DNA from: Conus ventricosus
Lineage: Eukaryota; Mollusca; Gastropoda; Neogastropoda; Conidae
Direction of reading: 5' to 3'
Length of the DNA: 64,000 bases
Assembly: GCA_018398815.1 (NCBI GenBank)
Contig: CM031602.1
Span: forward strand, 99,391,207-99,455,206
The first letter of the stretch is position 1. Every line of letters starts with the position of its first letter. The notes below the pieces were generated by a model. It was not told where the DNA came from and made no database searches. It saw nothing but the letters and a program-made list of their open reading frames with translations. This document shows, piece after piece, positions 1 to 11,700 of this stretch. A program made the position numbers and the translations under genes.

Positions 1-225
1 CTACATTTATGGCATTAAGCCCTTGATAAATACGACATATATCTATATTCTGTGCTCAAGCGCATATGATCATACTGCATATCTCTTCAGAGAACCTAAT
101 AAAATGATTATGGCTTATCAAGAAATTTGCCAGCCTGCACAATGTTTCTAACTCCTTCACTTGAAATTCATAGTTATCTAAAATTTTGTTTCTTCCAAAG
201 CTTGTGCAGGTAACGTTCAAACATG

Positions 226-2274
226 TCACTGGCTGCTGTAGCTCTGACTTTCAATCCATTTTATTAATTTGTCCTCCATGGATCGATTCCGTTTTTCCAT
301 TAGCACATTGAGGGTGTACAGAAAGGGATTGACGGCCGAGTTCAGGGGCAGCACAAAGATTGCCATGGCAACGTTGGCCTCTCCAGACACAGGCACGCCC
401 TGAGAGGCCAGGAGACCCAGCAGACCAATGGGGAACCAGCACAGGAAGTCTGACATGGCGATGGTGAACAGTCGGCGGGCAATGTCGGTGTCATTGGATC
501 TCTTAGACGTTTGGGTCACTGACAAACGACTGGTTTGCACAGAGTAAAATATGATGGTTTGCCCGAAGGCAATAATGACGAACAGGATGAAGTTCAGAAC
601 AATCATAACAGCAAAGGCGTACAAATGACCAGTGAACTGTTTCCTAGTTATTGGCAGAGGGATGCAGATGCCTGTCTGACTGTAGAACTCCCAGTGAGCA
701 TGACGTGGAAAGAAGGGCACAGCTGCCAACATAATGCCCATCACCCAGCATGCACTACTGGCCAGTTGTGCCTGAGTGCTGCTGAAGTTCAGGAAGTGGA
801 GAGTGAAACGCACGGCCAAAAAGCGGTCCAGAGTGATGAGACAGATGATAGCAGCAGACACTTCAGAAGAAAGCAGGGACAGGAAGCCTGCAAGCTGACA
901 CACAGGACTGTGTCTCCATGACACGTCTTCCCACACATAGATGTTCTGATACATCCTGTCAGCCATTCCTATCACTGCCAGGTACAGCCCCATCAGAAAG
1001 TCGGACACACACAGGTGAACTATCAGCACATTGAAGCCTGTGGATCCTCCTTGTTTGAGGGTCATCACGCGGAATGCCCCGCTGACCAGGTTGCCCAGTA
1101 TGGCCAGTGAGGAAAACACACCAAGCACTCCTCGGTACACACTGGACCTCAGCAAGTCACTGCAAGATGAAAGTTCATTCATGGGAGCATGGCAGTTGTT
1201 GAGGTTGAAACCGTCCAATAAAAATGCACTGCAGCACAGTTTGTAGTTGTCAGCATGCACCACTCTGAGCTGCGTCAGGTTATTGAGAACGTCCTGCTGA
1301 AAGTCATCAAGAACGCAGCCTGTCATGTCCAATGTCTGAAGGTGTGCCATTGCCTGCATGCTTTGAGCTTTAATGTGATGGGTGCCACAACCTGAAACAT
1401 TCAACAACTGCACCCCAGGGAATAATTTCCCGATGCCATCATCGATTATTGGGAGACTGATTCCTGACAGATATAGAATCTTGATGTGTCCAAGTACTAC
1501 ACATGAGGTGCTGGGGGCTTGAGCAGCATGTCGTCGCAGAAAGTTGGAAAGGGGGTTATTGGAGAGAAATAAGGCCTTTAGATTAAACATGCTTTGAAAC
1601 GATTTGGTTAAACAGGAAATTTGGTTGTCACTGAGATCCAGGGTGACCATGTTCATGAAGGAGGTGTTTCCTAACACAGACACCTGGCAGTTGGCCAGGC
1701 TGAGATAGACCAGCATCATGTTGGATGACACCTGTTCCATCGTCATCCCACTGTCACGAGCATTCAGGTATGTCAGGTCTGGAAACTGGCCAGCAGAGAA
1801 CCAGTGAGGGCAGGTGAAAGCCAGGCCATGGCAGGTGCACTCTGTGGGACAGTGCAGGTCACAGAACAGTTCGTCATCAGACTGTGGGCAGTGGTACATG
1901 CCGTCACACATGTGGAAGGGATGCAGACAGACGGAAGAGCCACGACAGCGGTAATATCCTGGACACTGGTAGTACTCACACCCCTCTTCATCCTGCCACT
2001 CTGGGCAGTCATACACCCCGTTACACCTGGTGAACACTGGGACACAGTAACCTTTGGGGCATTGGTAGTGAGTCTCTGGACACACAGAATGCCCTGACAC
2101 ACCGTGTGTTTGGTTCAATCGATAGATGATATGCCACTGCTTTTTGAAATCAACAACTGCTGGGGGTGTGGGCGGAAGAATGTATAAAGGTTTTGCGCCA
2201 CCGATATCTTTAGTGATTAAGTTACAATTGTCTTCATCTTCACCATCTTCACAGTCCATCTGTCCATCACATTG
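226..2274 (-). CDS. Last exon of an LDLa-LRR G-protein-coupled receptor (GRL101/relaxin-receptor-like)
   Basis: Plasma-membrane receptor exon, open for 677 codons from the methionine at 2259. It starts inside an LDLa module (CDGQMDCEDG), followed by two more LDLa modules at about residues 60-94 and 99-133, each with a CDG/CNG..DC..(S)D(D)E..C acidic calcium cage. A cysteine cluster (CPTECTC) caps leucine-rich repeats at about 160-345. Seven hydrophobic segments follow at about 375-655, with the intracellular-loop motif LDRF after TM3 and NPFLY (the NPxxY motif) in TM7. This domain order is that of snail GRL101 and vertebrate RXFP receptors. Reading frame and phase match an acceptor at about 2275 joining the exon at 2829-3450. 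The ligand is unknown; a relaxin-like peptide or lipoprotein is only inference. There is no break in frame, so it is probably functional host DNA. Confidence 0.88.
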   Translation of the reverse strand, partial: QCDGQMDCEDGEDEDNCNLITKDIGGAKPLYILPPTPPAVVDFKKQWHIIYRLNQTHGVSGHSVCPETHYQCPKGYCVPVFTRCNGVYDCPEWQDEEGCEYYQCPGYYRCRGSSVCLHPFHMCDGMYHCPQSDDELFCDLHCPTECTCHGLAFTCPHWFSAGQFPDLTYLNARDSGMTMEQVSSNMMLVYLSLANCQVSVLGNTSFMNMVTLDLSDNQISCLTKSFQSMFNLKALFLSNNPLSNFLRRHAAQAPSTSCVVLGHIKILYLSGISLPIIDDGIGKLFPGVQLLNVSGCGTHHIKAQSMQAMAHLQTLDMTGCVLDDFQQDVLNNLTQLRVVHADNYKLCCSAFLLDGFNLNNCHAPMNELSSCSDLLRSSVYRGVLGVFSSLAILGNLVSGAFRVMTLKQGGSTGFNVLIVHLCVSDFLMGLYLAVIGMADRMYQNIYVWEDVSWRHSPVCQLAGFLSLLSSEVSAAIICLITLDRFLAVRFTLHFLNFSSTQAQLASSACWVMGIMLAAVPFFPRHAHWEFYSQTGICIPLPITRKQFTGHLYAFAVMIVLNFILFVIIAFGQTIIFYSVQTSRLSVTQTSKRSNDTDIARRLFTIAMSDFLCWFPIGLLGLLASQGVPVSGEANVAMAIFVLPLNSAVNPFLYTLNVLMEKRNRSMEDKLIKWIESQSYSSQ

Positions 2275-2327
2275 CTCTGCAGCGCTGTAACACTGTCGTC
2301 AACCATGTTAATGCAGACACATGACGC

Positions 2328-2330
<3 letters not shown>

Positions 2331-2414
<84 letters not shown>

Positions 2415-2415
2415 C
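2331..2415. repeat. (CT)n microsatellite in the receptor intron
   Basis: Nearly pure CT dinucleotide run interrupted by a few TT steps, inside the intron between the two receptor exons. Open frames across it on either strand are simple-sequence artefacts. Confidence 0.95.
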
Positions 2416-2828
2416 TGTAGCGGCAGTATGTTTTTATAGTTGGTAAGTGTGTTAGAGGCAAAACATAAAACAAAATAACTGGATGATGTTACAACGATGA
2501 AGTGATTTTAGTTTTCATTCAGAAATTCTTTTACTGACGCTATCATTAAATACATATATCTGTTTCAGAGTGTGTTTAATTTCAGCCTTCCTTGTTAAGA
2601 ACAACAATACTTCGTTACTGAAGATGATGATCATTTGAGCTGTGTCGTTTACATTGCGACAGAAAACGTGCTCTGTCGTGGTTTATGTACGCTAAGGGAT
2701 TAGTAAGTCTAAGCAAGTGTAAGATTATGAGGCTGACTAGTGTGCTTTGGTGCTTTCTTTTAGGAAATTGTTTTGGATATAGTGGCACTATACTAAAATC
2801 TGTAGCACCTAGAACACAATATACTGAC

Positions 2829-3450
2829 CTGTTTGCTCAAGCCGCATCTTCTAGTCTGTAGAGGACAGGGCTGGTGAACACAGAAGTCTTCATCACTGTT
2901 GTCCACACAGTCCTGACGATGGTCACACACCAGGCTGTAAGGAACTCTCTGACTTCCTGTCTGACAGCCGTAGGAAGGAGGAAGTGACTGCGTGGTCACC
3001 GGACATGTGAGGGATGACGGGATATCCCAGGATTCAGGGTTGTGGCCAAAGGAGTGGGGGTCTTGGGTCCAGCAGTAGTGGGTGGTTTCACAAGCCATGA
3101 AACGGTGAACGGTGTGGTTAGAAGGACAGACCGTTAACCTATTCCGTACGTCCTTTGTCTTCAGGTCGGCCAACATGATCGTGCTTGCAGGAGAGGAAAA
3201 TCGAGGTGGGGATTGCTGGCTGTCGTGCTCGCACAAATAGACGTTGGCTGAAATCACAATGTCGTTCTGGCAATATTCCAACAGGATCGTGTGTGGTGAG
3301 ATGTGCAACTCTAAGTTTGCCCTGTTGCCTGTGTCTCTAGCGTAAAGTACGCCACATAGACTCTGGTAATTTGTACGAAAGGTAGACCTCATATAATAGT
3401 GAACAATATACGCTGCTGTTTTGTCCGTCCATGACAGTGTCCGTTGATAG
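2829..3450 (-). CDS. Upstream exon of the same receptor gene (ectodomain, LDLa)
   Basis: Open in one frame and bounded on the minus strand by a polypyrimidine/CAG acceptor just above 3450 and a CAG|GTCAGT donor at 2829/2828. The C-terminal part holds an LDLa module (VPYSLVCDHRQDCVDNSDEDFC). It then begins another module (PCPLQTRRCGLSKQ) that is completed by the first codons of the next exon, so the LDLa domain is split by the intron 2275-2828. The N-terminal half has paired cysteines and a beta-rich pattern that could be a CUB-like domain; that part is tentative. Further upstream exons, including the signal peptide, must exist but were not identified. Confidence 0.72.
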
Positions 3451-4389
3451 CTGTAACACAAAAGAAGAAAATGATGAGACGCATTCTAGACATGCTGAGT
3501 GTAGCTAATCATACCGTCTTCATTCGATTGTTGCGAGTGGGGTTGTCTTCATATGTGAACTCAGTTCCCCCTCCCCATCCCACCCACCCACCTCTCCCCT
3601 CTGTGTACATATTAGCTCTGAATGCATTAACTCAGTTTTTGATTAGATGATCTCTGTGCCAAAGCCATGGTGCTTTGGTCTTTGCTACCACCCTCGCATT
3701 TGGAGACACATTTTCACCGTAAAACGCTGATTCTCCCATGTGCATTCACAGACCTTTATACATTTTCGGCAGGTGATGAGTATCAGCCATGCCTCCTGTA
3801 TCTCCTCGGGAAAGAGCAGAGATGGCACATGGCAGAAACGCACAAGCGGCAGTTCGGGCGTCTATATACATCATGCTTTCAGATTGAAATAACAGACTGT
3901 TGCTGCCTTGTCAGCCGGTGATGGCTTTCCTGTGTTTCCTGTGGTGTGGTGTCCTGTGCAGATGTTTGGGGAAGACCTTCATTTTTGTCAAATGCACGAT
4001 TTGGTATTCATCCTCTGGACCCAGCACAGCAGGGCTGTCTGCCTCTTCATTCCCTAGGATGCTGCAAGGGAAGGGAATGAAGGGTCACTGTACACCTGCT
4101 TTCCTTTTTTTAATAACAGACAGGTGTAGCAATGATAGAGGCGTTCCCTTTACTGCTTTTGCTACGTAGGCGATCGCCCTGCATGTCCCTAGAATACACC
4201 TCCAAACTTTCAAACTTATACTCAGTATTCCTCGCAAAGAATCTCCACGATTTTTTTTGTCTTGCCTTTTCTTCCAGATCCTCCACAAGGTTCACATTAT
4301 TTCTTTTAAAAACATTCTTCAGGGTCATAGGTCGTTTTTCGCTTTTTTTAATTTTGTCCTTTAAGGCACTGTCTCCTGTGTTCAGCGAT
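3451..4389. other. Intronic/intergenic sequence, no gene recognised
   Basis: Only short open frames without recognisable domains are present. It probably belongs to the 5' intron or flank of the receptor gene. A C-rich simple stretch lies near 3570-3600. Confidence 0.5.
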
Positions 4390-4622
4390 TGGTTGTCCAC
4401 AGTCCAATCAGTGACAGTCTCTCAGTTATTGCACTCCTTCTGTCCATCCACAGCCAATCAGTGACTCTCTCAGTTATTCTGTCCATTCACAGCCAATCAG
4501 TGACAGTCTCTCAGTTATTCCTCCTCCACAGCCAATCAGTGACAGTCTGTCCATCCACAGCCAATCAGTGACAGTCTCTCAGTTATTGCTCTGTCCATCC
4601 ACAGCCAATCAGTGACAGTCAG
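4390..4622. repeat. Minisatellite with CCAATCAGTGACAG core
   Basis: About six imperfect head-to-tail copies of a 25-45 bp unit reading roughly TCCACAGCCAATCAGTGACA followed by a CTCTCAGTTATT-type tail of variable length. The array runs straight into the assembly gap, so its true length is unknown. Each unit contains a CCAAT-type pentamer, but nothing shows regulatory use. Confidence 0.9.
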
Positions 4623-4722
4623 NNNNNNNNNNNNNNNNNNNNNNNNNNNNNNNNNNNNNNNNNNNNNNNNNNNNNNNNNNNNNNNNNNNNNNNNNNNNNN
4701 NNNNNNNNNNNNNNNNNNNNNN
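4623..4722. other. Assembly gap (100 N)
   Basis: Exactly 100 consecutive N, the usual placeholder for a gap of unknown size, lying between a minisatellite and a GA microsatellite. Confidence 0.99.
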
Positions 4723-4749
4723 AGAGAGAGAAGAAGAGAGGAGAGTAGG

Positions 4750-4783
<34 letters not shown>
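4723..4783. repeat. (GA)n microsatellite
   Basis: Purine-rich GA/GAA run directly after the gap. Confidence 0.95.
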
Positions 4784-4786
<3 letters not shown>

Positions 4787-5745
4787 ACTGTGTTTGTCAG
4801 TATTGCTCTGGTTGTATGTATGAATTTCGCTAGATTCGCATCTAGCGATTAATTCCACATAAGTAGGAGGGTGATTCGTAAGTATGTCAGAAACACCTGG
4901 TCTTTATGAGTTGTTGAACTTGAACCTTTTGAGACTGTGCATACGTAAAAGATACCAGGACAAGGGTTGTCTTTGATAATGAATTGTTGACCAATGATAG
5001 TTTAACATACCACACATTTAGACATTGCATGCGCGTGTCTTTGTGTAGTAGCTTGTGTGACCTTCTCTTGCACGTACTTTAGCAAGCATGTTCAGGTAAA
5101 AGAGCTGTGTTCTGCAGGATTTGTGCACCTGCCAAGAATCAACCCAGAGTCCATCATTCACCATCCTCTGGGTCCTCTCTCCATCACCACCACACTCACA
5201 GTTCCCACCTCTCACTCTGTTCTGCTCAGTGATCTCTACGTTGAGATGGATCCCGATGCTCTCTCAGCCTCACAGTCACAACCAGGGACATGAACCTCGC
5301 TGGACAGTGAGTGGTCAGCAGTTTTTTCCCCTTGCCGGACATCTATAGCCATACAGAATACTTGTTCTTCCAGTTCAAGGTGGAGAAAAGCACCGAATTG
5401 GGAACGACACTGAGGTGCATACAGAATACAGCTCTGTATACCTCATTCCTCACATGTTTGCTGGCTTCAGAATCCTCTTCACTTTCCACCAGGTGAGGCT
5501 GCCGACGTTCGGAGCTCAGTAATGTACATGCTTGAGTGGGGAAAAAAGCAGCGTTTGAGACACAGGAATGGGGGAAATGGAAATAGTTCAGAATTATACC
5601 GGGATTAACCCCACCCTCCCCATTTTTTGCTTCCACCCTCTCTCCCCTCCACGATTCCTCATCCTTGAGCTTTCTCAGGGCGTTTCAAGGTCGTTCAGAT
5701 TCACAGCAAGGGTACTTCAGGCACTTTGGGATTTTTCACTTTTCC
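4784..5745. other. Non-repetitive host sequence, possible unresolved upstream receptor exons
   Basis: No convincing gene. On the minus strand, around 5120-5500, short reading segments between splice-like signals (for example CAG|GTGCAC near 5130) resemble beta-rich ectodomain pieces. They need frame changes to stay open, so I do not call an exon. A transcript alignment would decide. Confidence 0.25.
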
Positions 5746-8700
5746 CCGTCATCCCCCCCCCCCCCCCCCCCCCCCACCCCCCAACCGCCCTTTTTTTGCC
5801 AGCCTGAAGAATGGGGGAGGCGGATGGTGGGGGGTTTTTGGGAAAGGGTTTTTGGGGGAGGGGGGGTTTGGGGTTTTAAAAGTTGAGGGGGTTTTTTTTG
5901 TCGGTGTTTAAAATCAAAAGCTTAAAATAAAATTTTTAAAAATTTCATTTGGAAGTTAATTTCAGGTTATTTAAAGAAAGAACGCCTAAAATTTTTAACC
6001 CCCTTTTAAACGGGTCAAAATTTTTAATTTTCACTTTCCAAAAAAGGGATTTGAAAAGTTTCCCTGACTCAATTTTTCTAAAAGCCCCTCCCGGACAATT
6101 ATTAAATTTTTCCCCACCCATGTTTGCCCGTGCATTGTCCAGTCGGGGCCTGTTCCCCCCCCCCAAAAAGGGGGGGGGGGATCAATGTTTGGGGGTTTAG
6201 CCTATTTTTTGAGTTTTCCAGGGCCCCTTTTCCCCCCCCAAGGGTTTTTGTTTGGGGGTTTTTCAGGGGGGTTTTTTTTTTTTTTTTGGGGTCCCCCTTT
6301 CCCCCTTTAGGGGGGATTTTTTTTAACTTTCCCTTTTTCTGATTTTTTTTGTTTTTTTTTTCCCCCCATGGTTTATCCCTTTTTTTTTCCCTTTTTTAAA
6401 CAACCCTTTTAAAACCTTTCCTTTTTTTCGTCCTTTTTCTTCGTTTCCCCCGGTGGGGTTCCACTTTTCCTTTTTCATGGTTTTGAGAATTCATTTTCCG
6501 GGCCCCTGGCCACTTTGGGCCCGGCTTCCCCCCCGGGGGGCGAGGGGAAGGGTGTCCCGGTTTTTGAAGGTTTTTGGGAAAAGTGAACCCGGGTTAAACC
6601 CGGGGCCCCCTTGTGGCCCAGGAACCCAGCCGGGGGGGGCCCCTGCCTTTTCAACCGGTTGTTCCATTGGGGGCAGGAAAGGGGAAATGAAGTTCTTCCC
6701 CTGGGGGTGGGGCCCCAAACCGTTTATTGGAGGGCCCGGGGGTTAGTGGTGCCAGGGGTGTTCCCGCACTTATCCCCCGGGTTTTTCCCTTTGCGGGGGA
6801 ACCGCTTAGGGGAAACCCGGCCTTGTGGGACTCGAGGGGTTTGGGGGGGAAAAGGGGGAGGTAAAATTTTTTTTCTTTCATTTGTATCTAAACAAATACC
6901 CCCAAAAAAAAAAAGGGGAAAAACAAAAATGAGGACATGGAAACGCAAAAGGACGGGACTGTGAGAAGAGATTGAGATTCAGATGGAAAATTAAGAAAAG
7001 TGGAAAAGAGAAAGGGTACCCAAAAACACTTGGCCCCAGGTTTCCTTTAGGGGAAACAAAAAAATCCGAAAGAACCCTTTGCTCGGTTTTCTCTTTTTGG
7101 CTGTTTGCGGGTGGTTCGGGGGTTTTCGTCAACGGATTTAAAATGATTAAAAGATTTTCCGATTGGTAGTTACCTTGTTCACGTGCTATGGAAGTGGGTC
7201 TCGGTTGCTGTAAAAAGGGAGGGTTTTCACAACTCTTTCACATCCCCAAAAAATTTTCCCCATTCTTTCCCTTTCTCAACTACTCAAAAGGGGTAACAGT
7301 TGGGGTGACTTGGTTTGGAGTTGCTAAAACGAAATTCGGACTGATAGGGAAAAGTAAGGTTTTTTTGAAGGCCCAATAGATTTAAAAAATTCAAAAGCAA
7401 GTGATTAATTGAAACTAAACACGCTTTTCTTTTTTTTTGCTATGCCATCTCCCCAGAGTTTGTCAAAGTGGGTTATGTCCGAGTAAAAGTTACCCCTTTT
7501 TTTCCCAAATCTCTTTTGCGGTTTTTCCCGTGCCCAAACGTTTTGGGAAACCCACCCGAGCATTGTCGGGGTCGGGGAGATCTGCGTGCCCTGTGGACAG
7601 AAGAAAAACAAAATGAACCCTTGTACAAATGTTTTATACGTGTCAATTGTAAAGGGTGCATTCATCAAATTCAAAAAGCTGTCCGGGGGGGGAAAAAAAA
7701 TATGGGGAAGTTTTTTCCAGAAAGTAAAGGGGAGAGGAAATGTTTCTTTCTTGAGGCTAGGGGTTTTTTGGAGGCCCGGACCCTTCGGCCCCAAACTTAG
7801 GGCACAAAAGGGGTTTTTAAACGATTCTGCGAACCGGCCCTCGGTGTTTACGGGGATCGCTCCATTCCTGTTTCTAAGAAGTTTTTGACAGAATTTTTGT
7901 CATCGGTTTTTGGATCGGCTTCCCAAATTACTTGAACAATCGGGTTGAGGTTTTTGTCTCAGAAATCAAAAGTTTTCCCGTCCAGCATTTGTAAACAGGC
8001 TTAAAGTCCCTGCTGGTGAGGGAAAAATTTTTTTCAGTTGTACAAAGGCTGTGGATCAGACTTTCGGGGGGTGAAGGTTTCGGGGGAAAAGGGGTTCCCC
8101 CCTCGCCCCCAAAGGCCAAAACGCATTCGAGAAAAGGAACGAAGTGGGGAAAAGTCCTTTTCAGCCCCAAAAACCCCCCAAAAGGGAAAAAACCCTCGAA
8201 GCCCAGGAATTTGGTGCGGGGCCTGTTTCAGTCCAGTAAAAAGAAAATTTCCCAAAGCAGGGCAAAAAAAACTTAGAAATTTTTTAAGGAGCACCCGGCT
8301 TCTGATTTGTTTTGAAGAAAACTTTTTTTTTTTTTGGTTTGGCCATTTAATTTTTTGAAAAGCCAAATGTTGTGACTGGGGGCCCAAAATCAGGAAGAAA
8401 CCATTCCAGATTTTGAAGAACCCGAAGTTGTAAATCTGGTGACGGATCGGGAAAGCCCCCTTTTCCAGTTTTTAAAGAACCGATGTTGTGATTGGTACCG
8501 AGGGGAAGAACCATTCCAGTTTTTTAAGAACCCGATGTTGGATTTTTACTAAAAAGGGCCGATGTTGGGGTTTTTTAAACCACGGGAACTTTTTTTGTAC
8601 CTTTTGCGTGTTTTCAAGGACCCCATGTTTTGGTTACTTTCGGGACGCAAAATTTGGTCAATAGACTGACATAAAGAATTATTTTAAGCGTGTCGGGAGG

Positions 8701-11700
8701 GTAGTTTTTTTGTGGGTTTAGTGACCAGGGGTTGAGGGGTTTTGGGGACATTGTTATGTGTTGTGTGGGGCGTGTGTTCTTTGTGGTTTTTGGTTGTGCG
8801 CGCGTTTGCCATGCGCAGGGCTTTGTGTGTTGTGTGTGTGTGTGGTGTGTGTGTGTGTGTGGGGTGGGGGTTGTGGGCGTGCGTTGTAGGGGTAAATAAA
8901 TTTAAAAAAAAATATATTTTATATATATAATAAATATAAAATATTTTTTTATAAAAAATTTTAAATATAATATTATTTATTTAAAAAAATTTTAAAAAAA
9001 TATAAAATCAGGTTAAAAACCCAATCAAATTTTTAAATTTTTGTAAACCATGTGGGGAGGGGAAAATGCCATTTTAAAAAATTTGGTTTTTAAAAATGAA
9101 GAGTTAAAAACCCCAACAAGCTTGTTTAAAGTTTAAAAACGCCCTCCTCAGGGTTTAAAATTTTTGGGCCTCCCAAACCGGGGGAAATATATTGGGGGGT
9201 GTGGGGCGTGTGGTTCTTTTGCTTTGGGGGGCACGGGGCCTGTCATTTTTTTTTACCCTTTTGGGGCCGGCGTTCAGGGGGGCCGTGTTTGGGAAAGGTG
9301 CATTGACAAAAAATTTTCCCTTTTTTCCGCAATTTTTTTTAAAATTTTCAATTTTAAGTTTCAGGGATGCTGGGGGGGGTTCCCTTATTTCAGTCACTTT
9401 TCTTTGGAAAATTTAAATTTGCATTTTTATAAAATGTTTTTGTAGGGGCTTGCTCTTTTTAAATTTTTTCCTTGATTTTTTTGTAATCTATTTTTTATTT
9501 TTCAGCCCAAAATTTATTTACTTCTTTTCGTTTGGTTTTATTTTTCCAATTTTTGAAAAAATTTTTAAAGGTTTGCTTTATCTGGTTTTAAAGTGGTTTG
9601 CCTGTTTCCCCTTTGCGTCTCTTTTTCACTGTCGTTGAAAGGGTTTTGGTACCCCAAAATTGTTGTGGGAGACTTTAAAATTATGGGGGGAACTGTTTTT
9701 TTTTTTGAAAATTAAAAAGAAAACCTTTCCATCACCCTTTTTGGGTTGGGTTTTGTTTTTGGTTTTTTTGGAAGAATAAAAAAAAAATTTTTTAAGGTTG
9801 GGCATACAGGGTTTGATATTTGGAGGGTTTTTTTGTTGTTTTTTTTAGTTTTTTAATGTTTTTTGGGAATAAATTTTGTCCACTGTCACTTTTGCCCACA
9901 TTTTTTAATGACAGTTTTTACTCCATAGAAACCCAACCCAATCTTAAACCCAAATAGGGAATTTACCGAATTTTTTTTTTCCTTCTCCCCCCTACCTTGG
10001 GGGAAAAAAAATTTTTTCAAAGTCACATAAAACCAATTTATAAACGGGTTTTTATACATGAAACTTTTCTTTACATGAGAGATAAAAAATTCATTCAATA
10101 TTCTATAAAGTCAGGGCCCTTTCACATTACTTACCCCAAATCCAGCCCCGGGAGAAAAAATAACCCTGACATCATTGATGCCATCCCTTGCTTAAGGTTT
10201 ACAAACTCGCCCCAAATTCTGTCATGTTCCATCTTTCAAAAATCGTATCCCCCCCTTTGAATTTTTCCCGGGGATTGGAAATATGAGTTCCGACCCCTCT
10301 CCCTTTGACTTTTTCCTGTCACGGGAGAGATGATGATTTCCCCCACCCCTTTCCCCCCTGGAGTTTTAAATTTGCTGGGTGAACTACCGGGGGTTTTTTC
10401 CCCCACCCATTGCCATTTTTTAAAACCTAACAGGGGGGAAGGTAAAGGGGGTGGGGGCGAAGGGTGAAGGGCTGAAAAAAGGGAAAAATTCGTGTAAGCC
10501 CCCTGTTTCCCAATTTAATTATAAATTCTCTCTTTTCTTTTTTTGGGGTTTAACCCCTGTATTTTTCCCCCAACTATCATGGCTCCCCCTGGTAATGCCC
10601 GGGCAGCAGTGGGACCGCGTCCTTAAGGTTCGGGGTTCTGGGGCCATTGTGGGCTAAACTGTTTTCCCCTTCCTCCTAGTGAGTGCATCCCATTGTTCAA
10701 AACCTATGCCCAAACCCCTTTTCCGCCCTTTTTAAAAAAATATTTTTCTCAGGGGAAAAATTTTAAACCCAATGACCACTTTTTCCTTTTTTTAAAATGA
10801 GTCATTCTCACAATTTTTTGGGGGGACCCCCGGGGCTACACTAGTCAAGCCAACATAAATTATTTTTCCTTTTTAGTTGTTCTTTGGGAAAAAATGATTC
10901 TATCACTAAACTACATGTGGGGCGTCAAAAGCCTTAAATGTGGGGTTTTCGTCACAGACCCCCCCCAAATGGGGTTTAAAAAATTTTTTCCCCCAAAAAT
11001 TTTTTTAAAAGGAAATACAAAACTTAAACTTAAAAACATCTTCAGCCTTAAATTCTCAAAAATGGATCCATCAAAAACATAAATTTCCCAGTTAAATTTT
11101 CAACGTAAAGAATCTTTTCTTCGTGTTTCCACCAAAAAATAGCTTATTTAAAATTTTAAAAGTCTTTCAAAAAAAAATTTCTTTAATTGCCCACCAAATG
11201 TAAAAAAATTTTCATTTAAAAAAATTTTAACTTTAAATTTTAAAAAAATTTGGGTTTTAAAACAATTCAAAGCAAAAATTTGGGGTTTTTTATATATTAC
11301 GGGGGAAAAGCACTTTTTTTCCCCCTTGATCTTTGTCTACATCTTTATGTTTCAAAACCCCCTCCGGAAAATGAGAATTTTTTCCCAAGTGTAAGTTTTC
11401 CCAATAGACATGTAAAAAAAATTAAACATAGTTTAAACCATTTTTTTTTCCCCAAAAGTAATTTTATAGCCATTGAAAGTTAAAACATTTTTTCCATTGT
11501 TGAAAACGAACAAATTTTAAAAAAATAGGTTTGTTCACTGCACAATCAAAACATGTGTATATACCCCTTTCTAAAGAGTTATTTTGGGCCCCCTAACCTA
11601 ACATATATTTTTTACCTTCACAAGCAAGTTAGACATAAACAGTACATGATGATTTTTTTTATTTTTTTACCCCAAAAAAAAAAGAAAGAATAAATAGGGA

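Noticed and set aside
4132..4571. Overlapping open frames across the minisatellite
   Set aside because: Created by the repeat itself; no domain.
4390..4622. CRISPR-like spaced repeats
   Set aside because: Units are degenerate, contiguous and variable in length, with no unique spacers, in an animal genome; it is a minisatellite.
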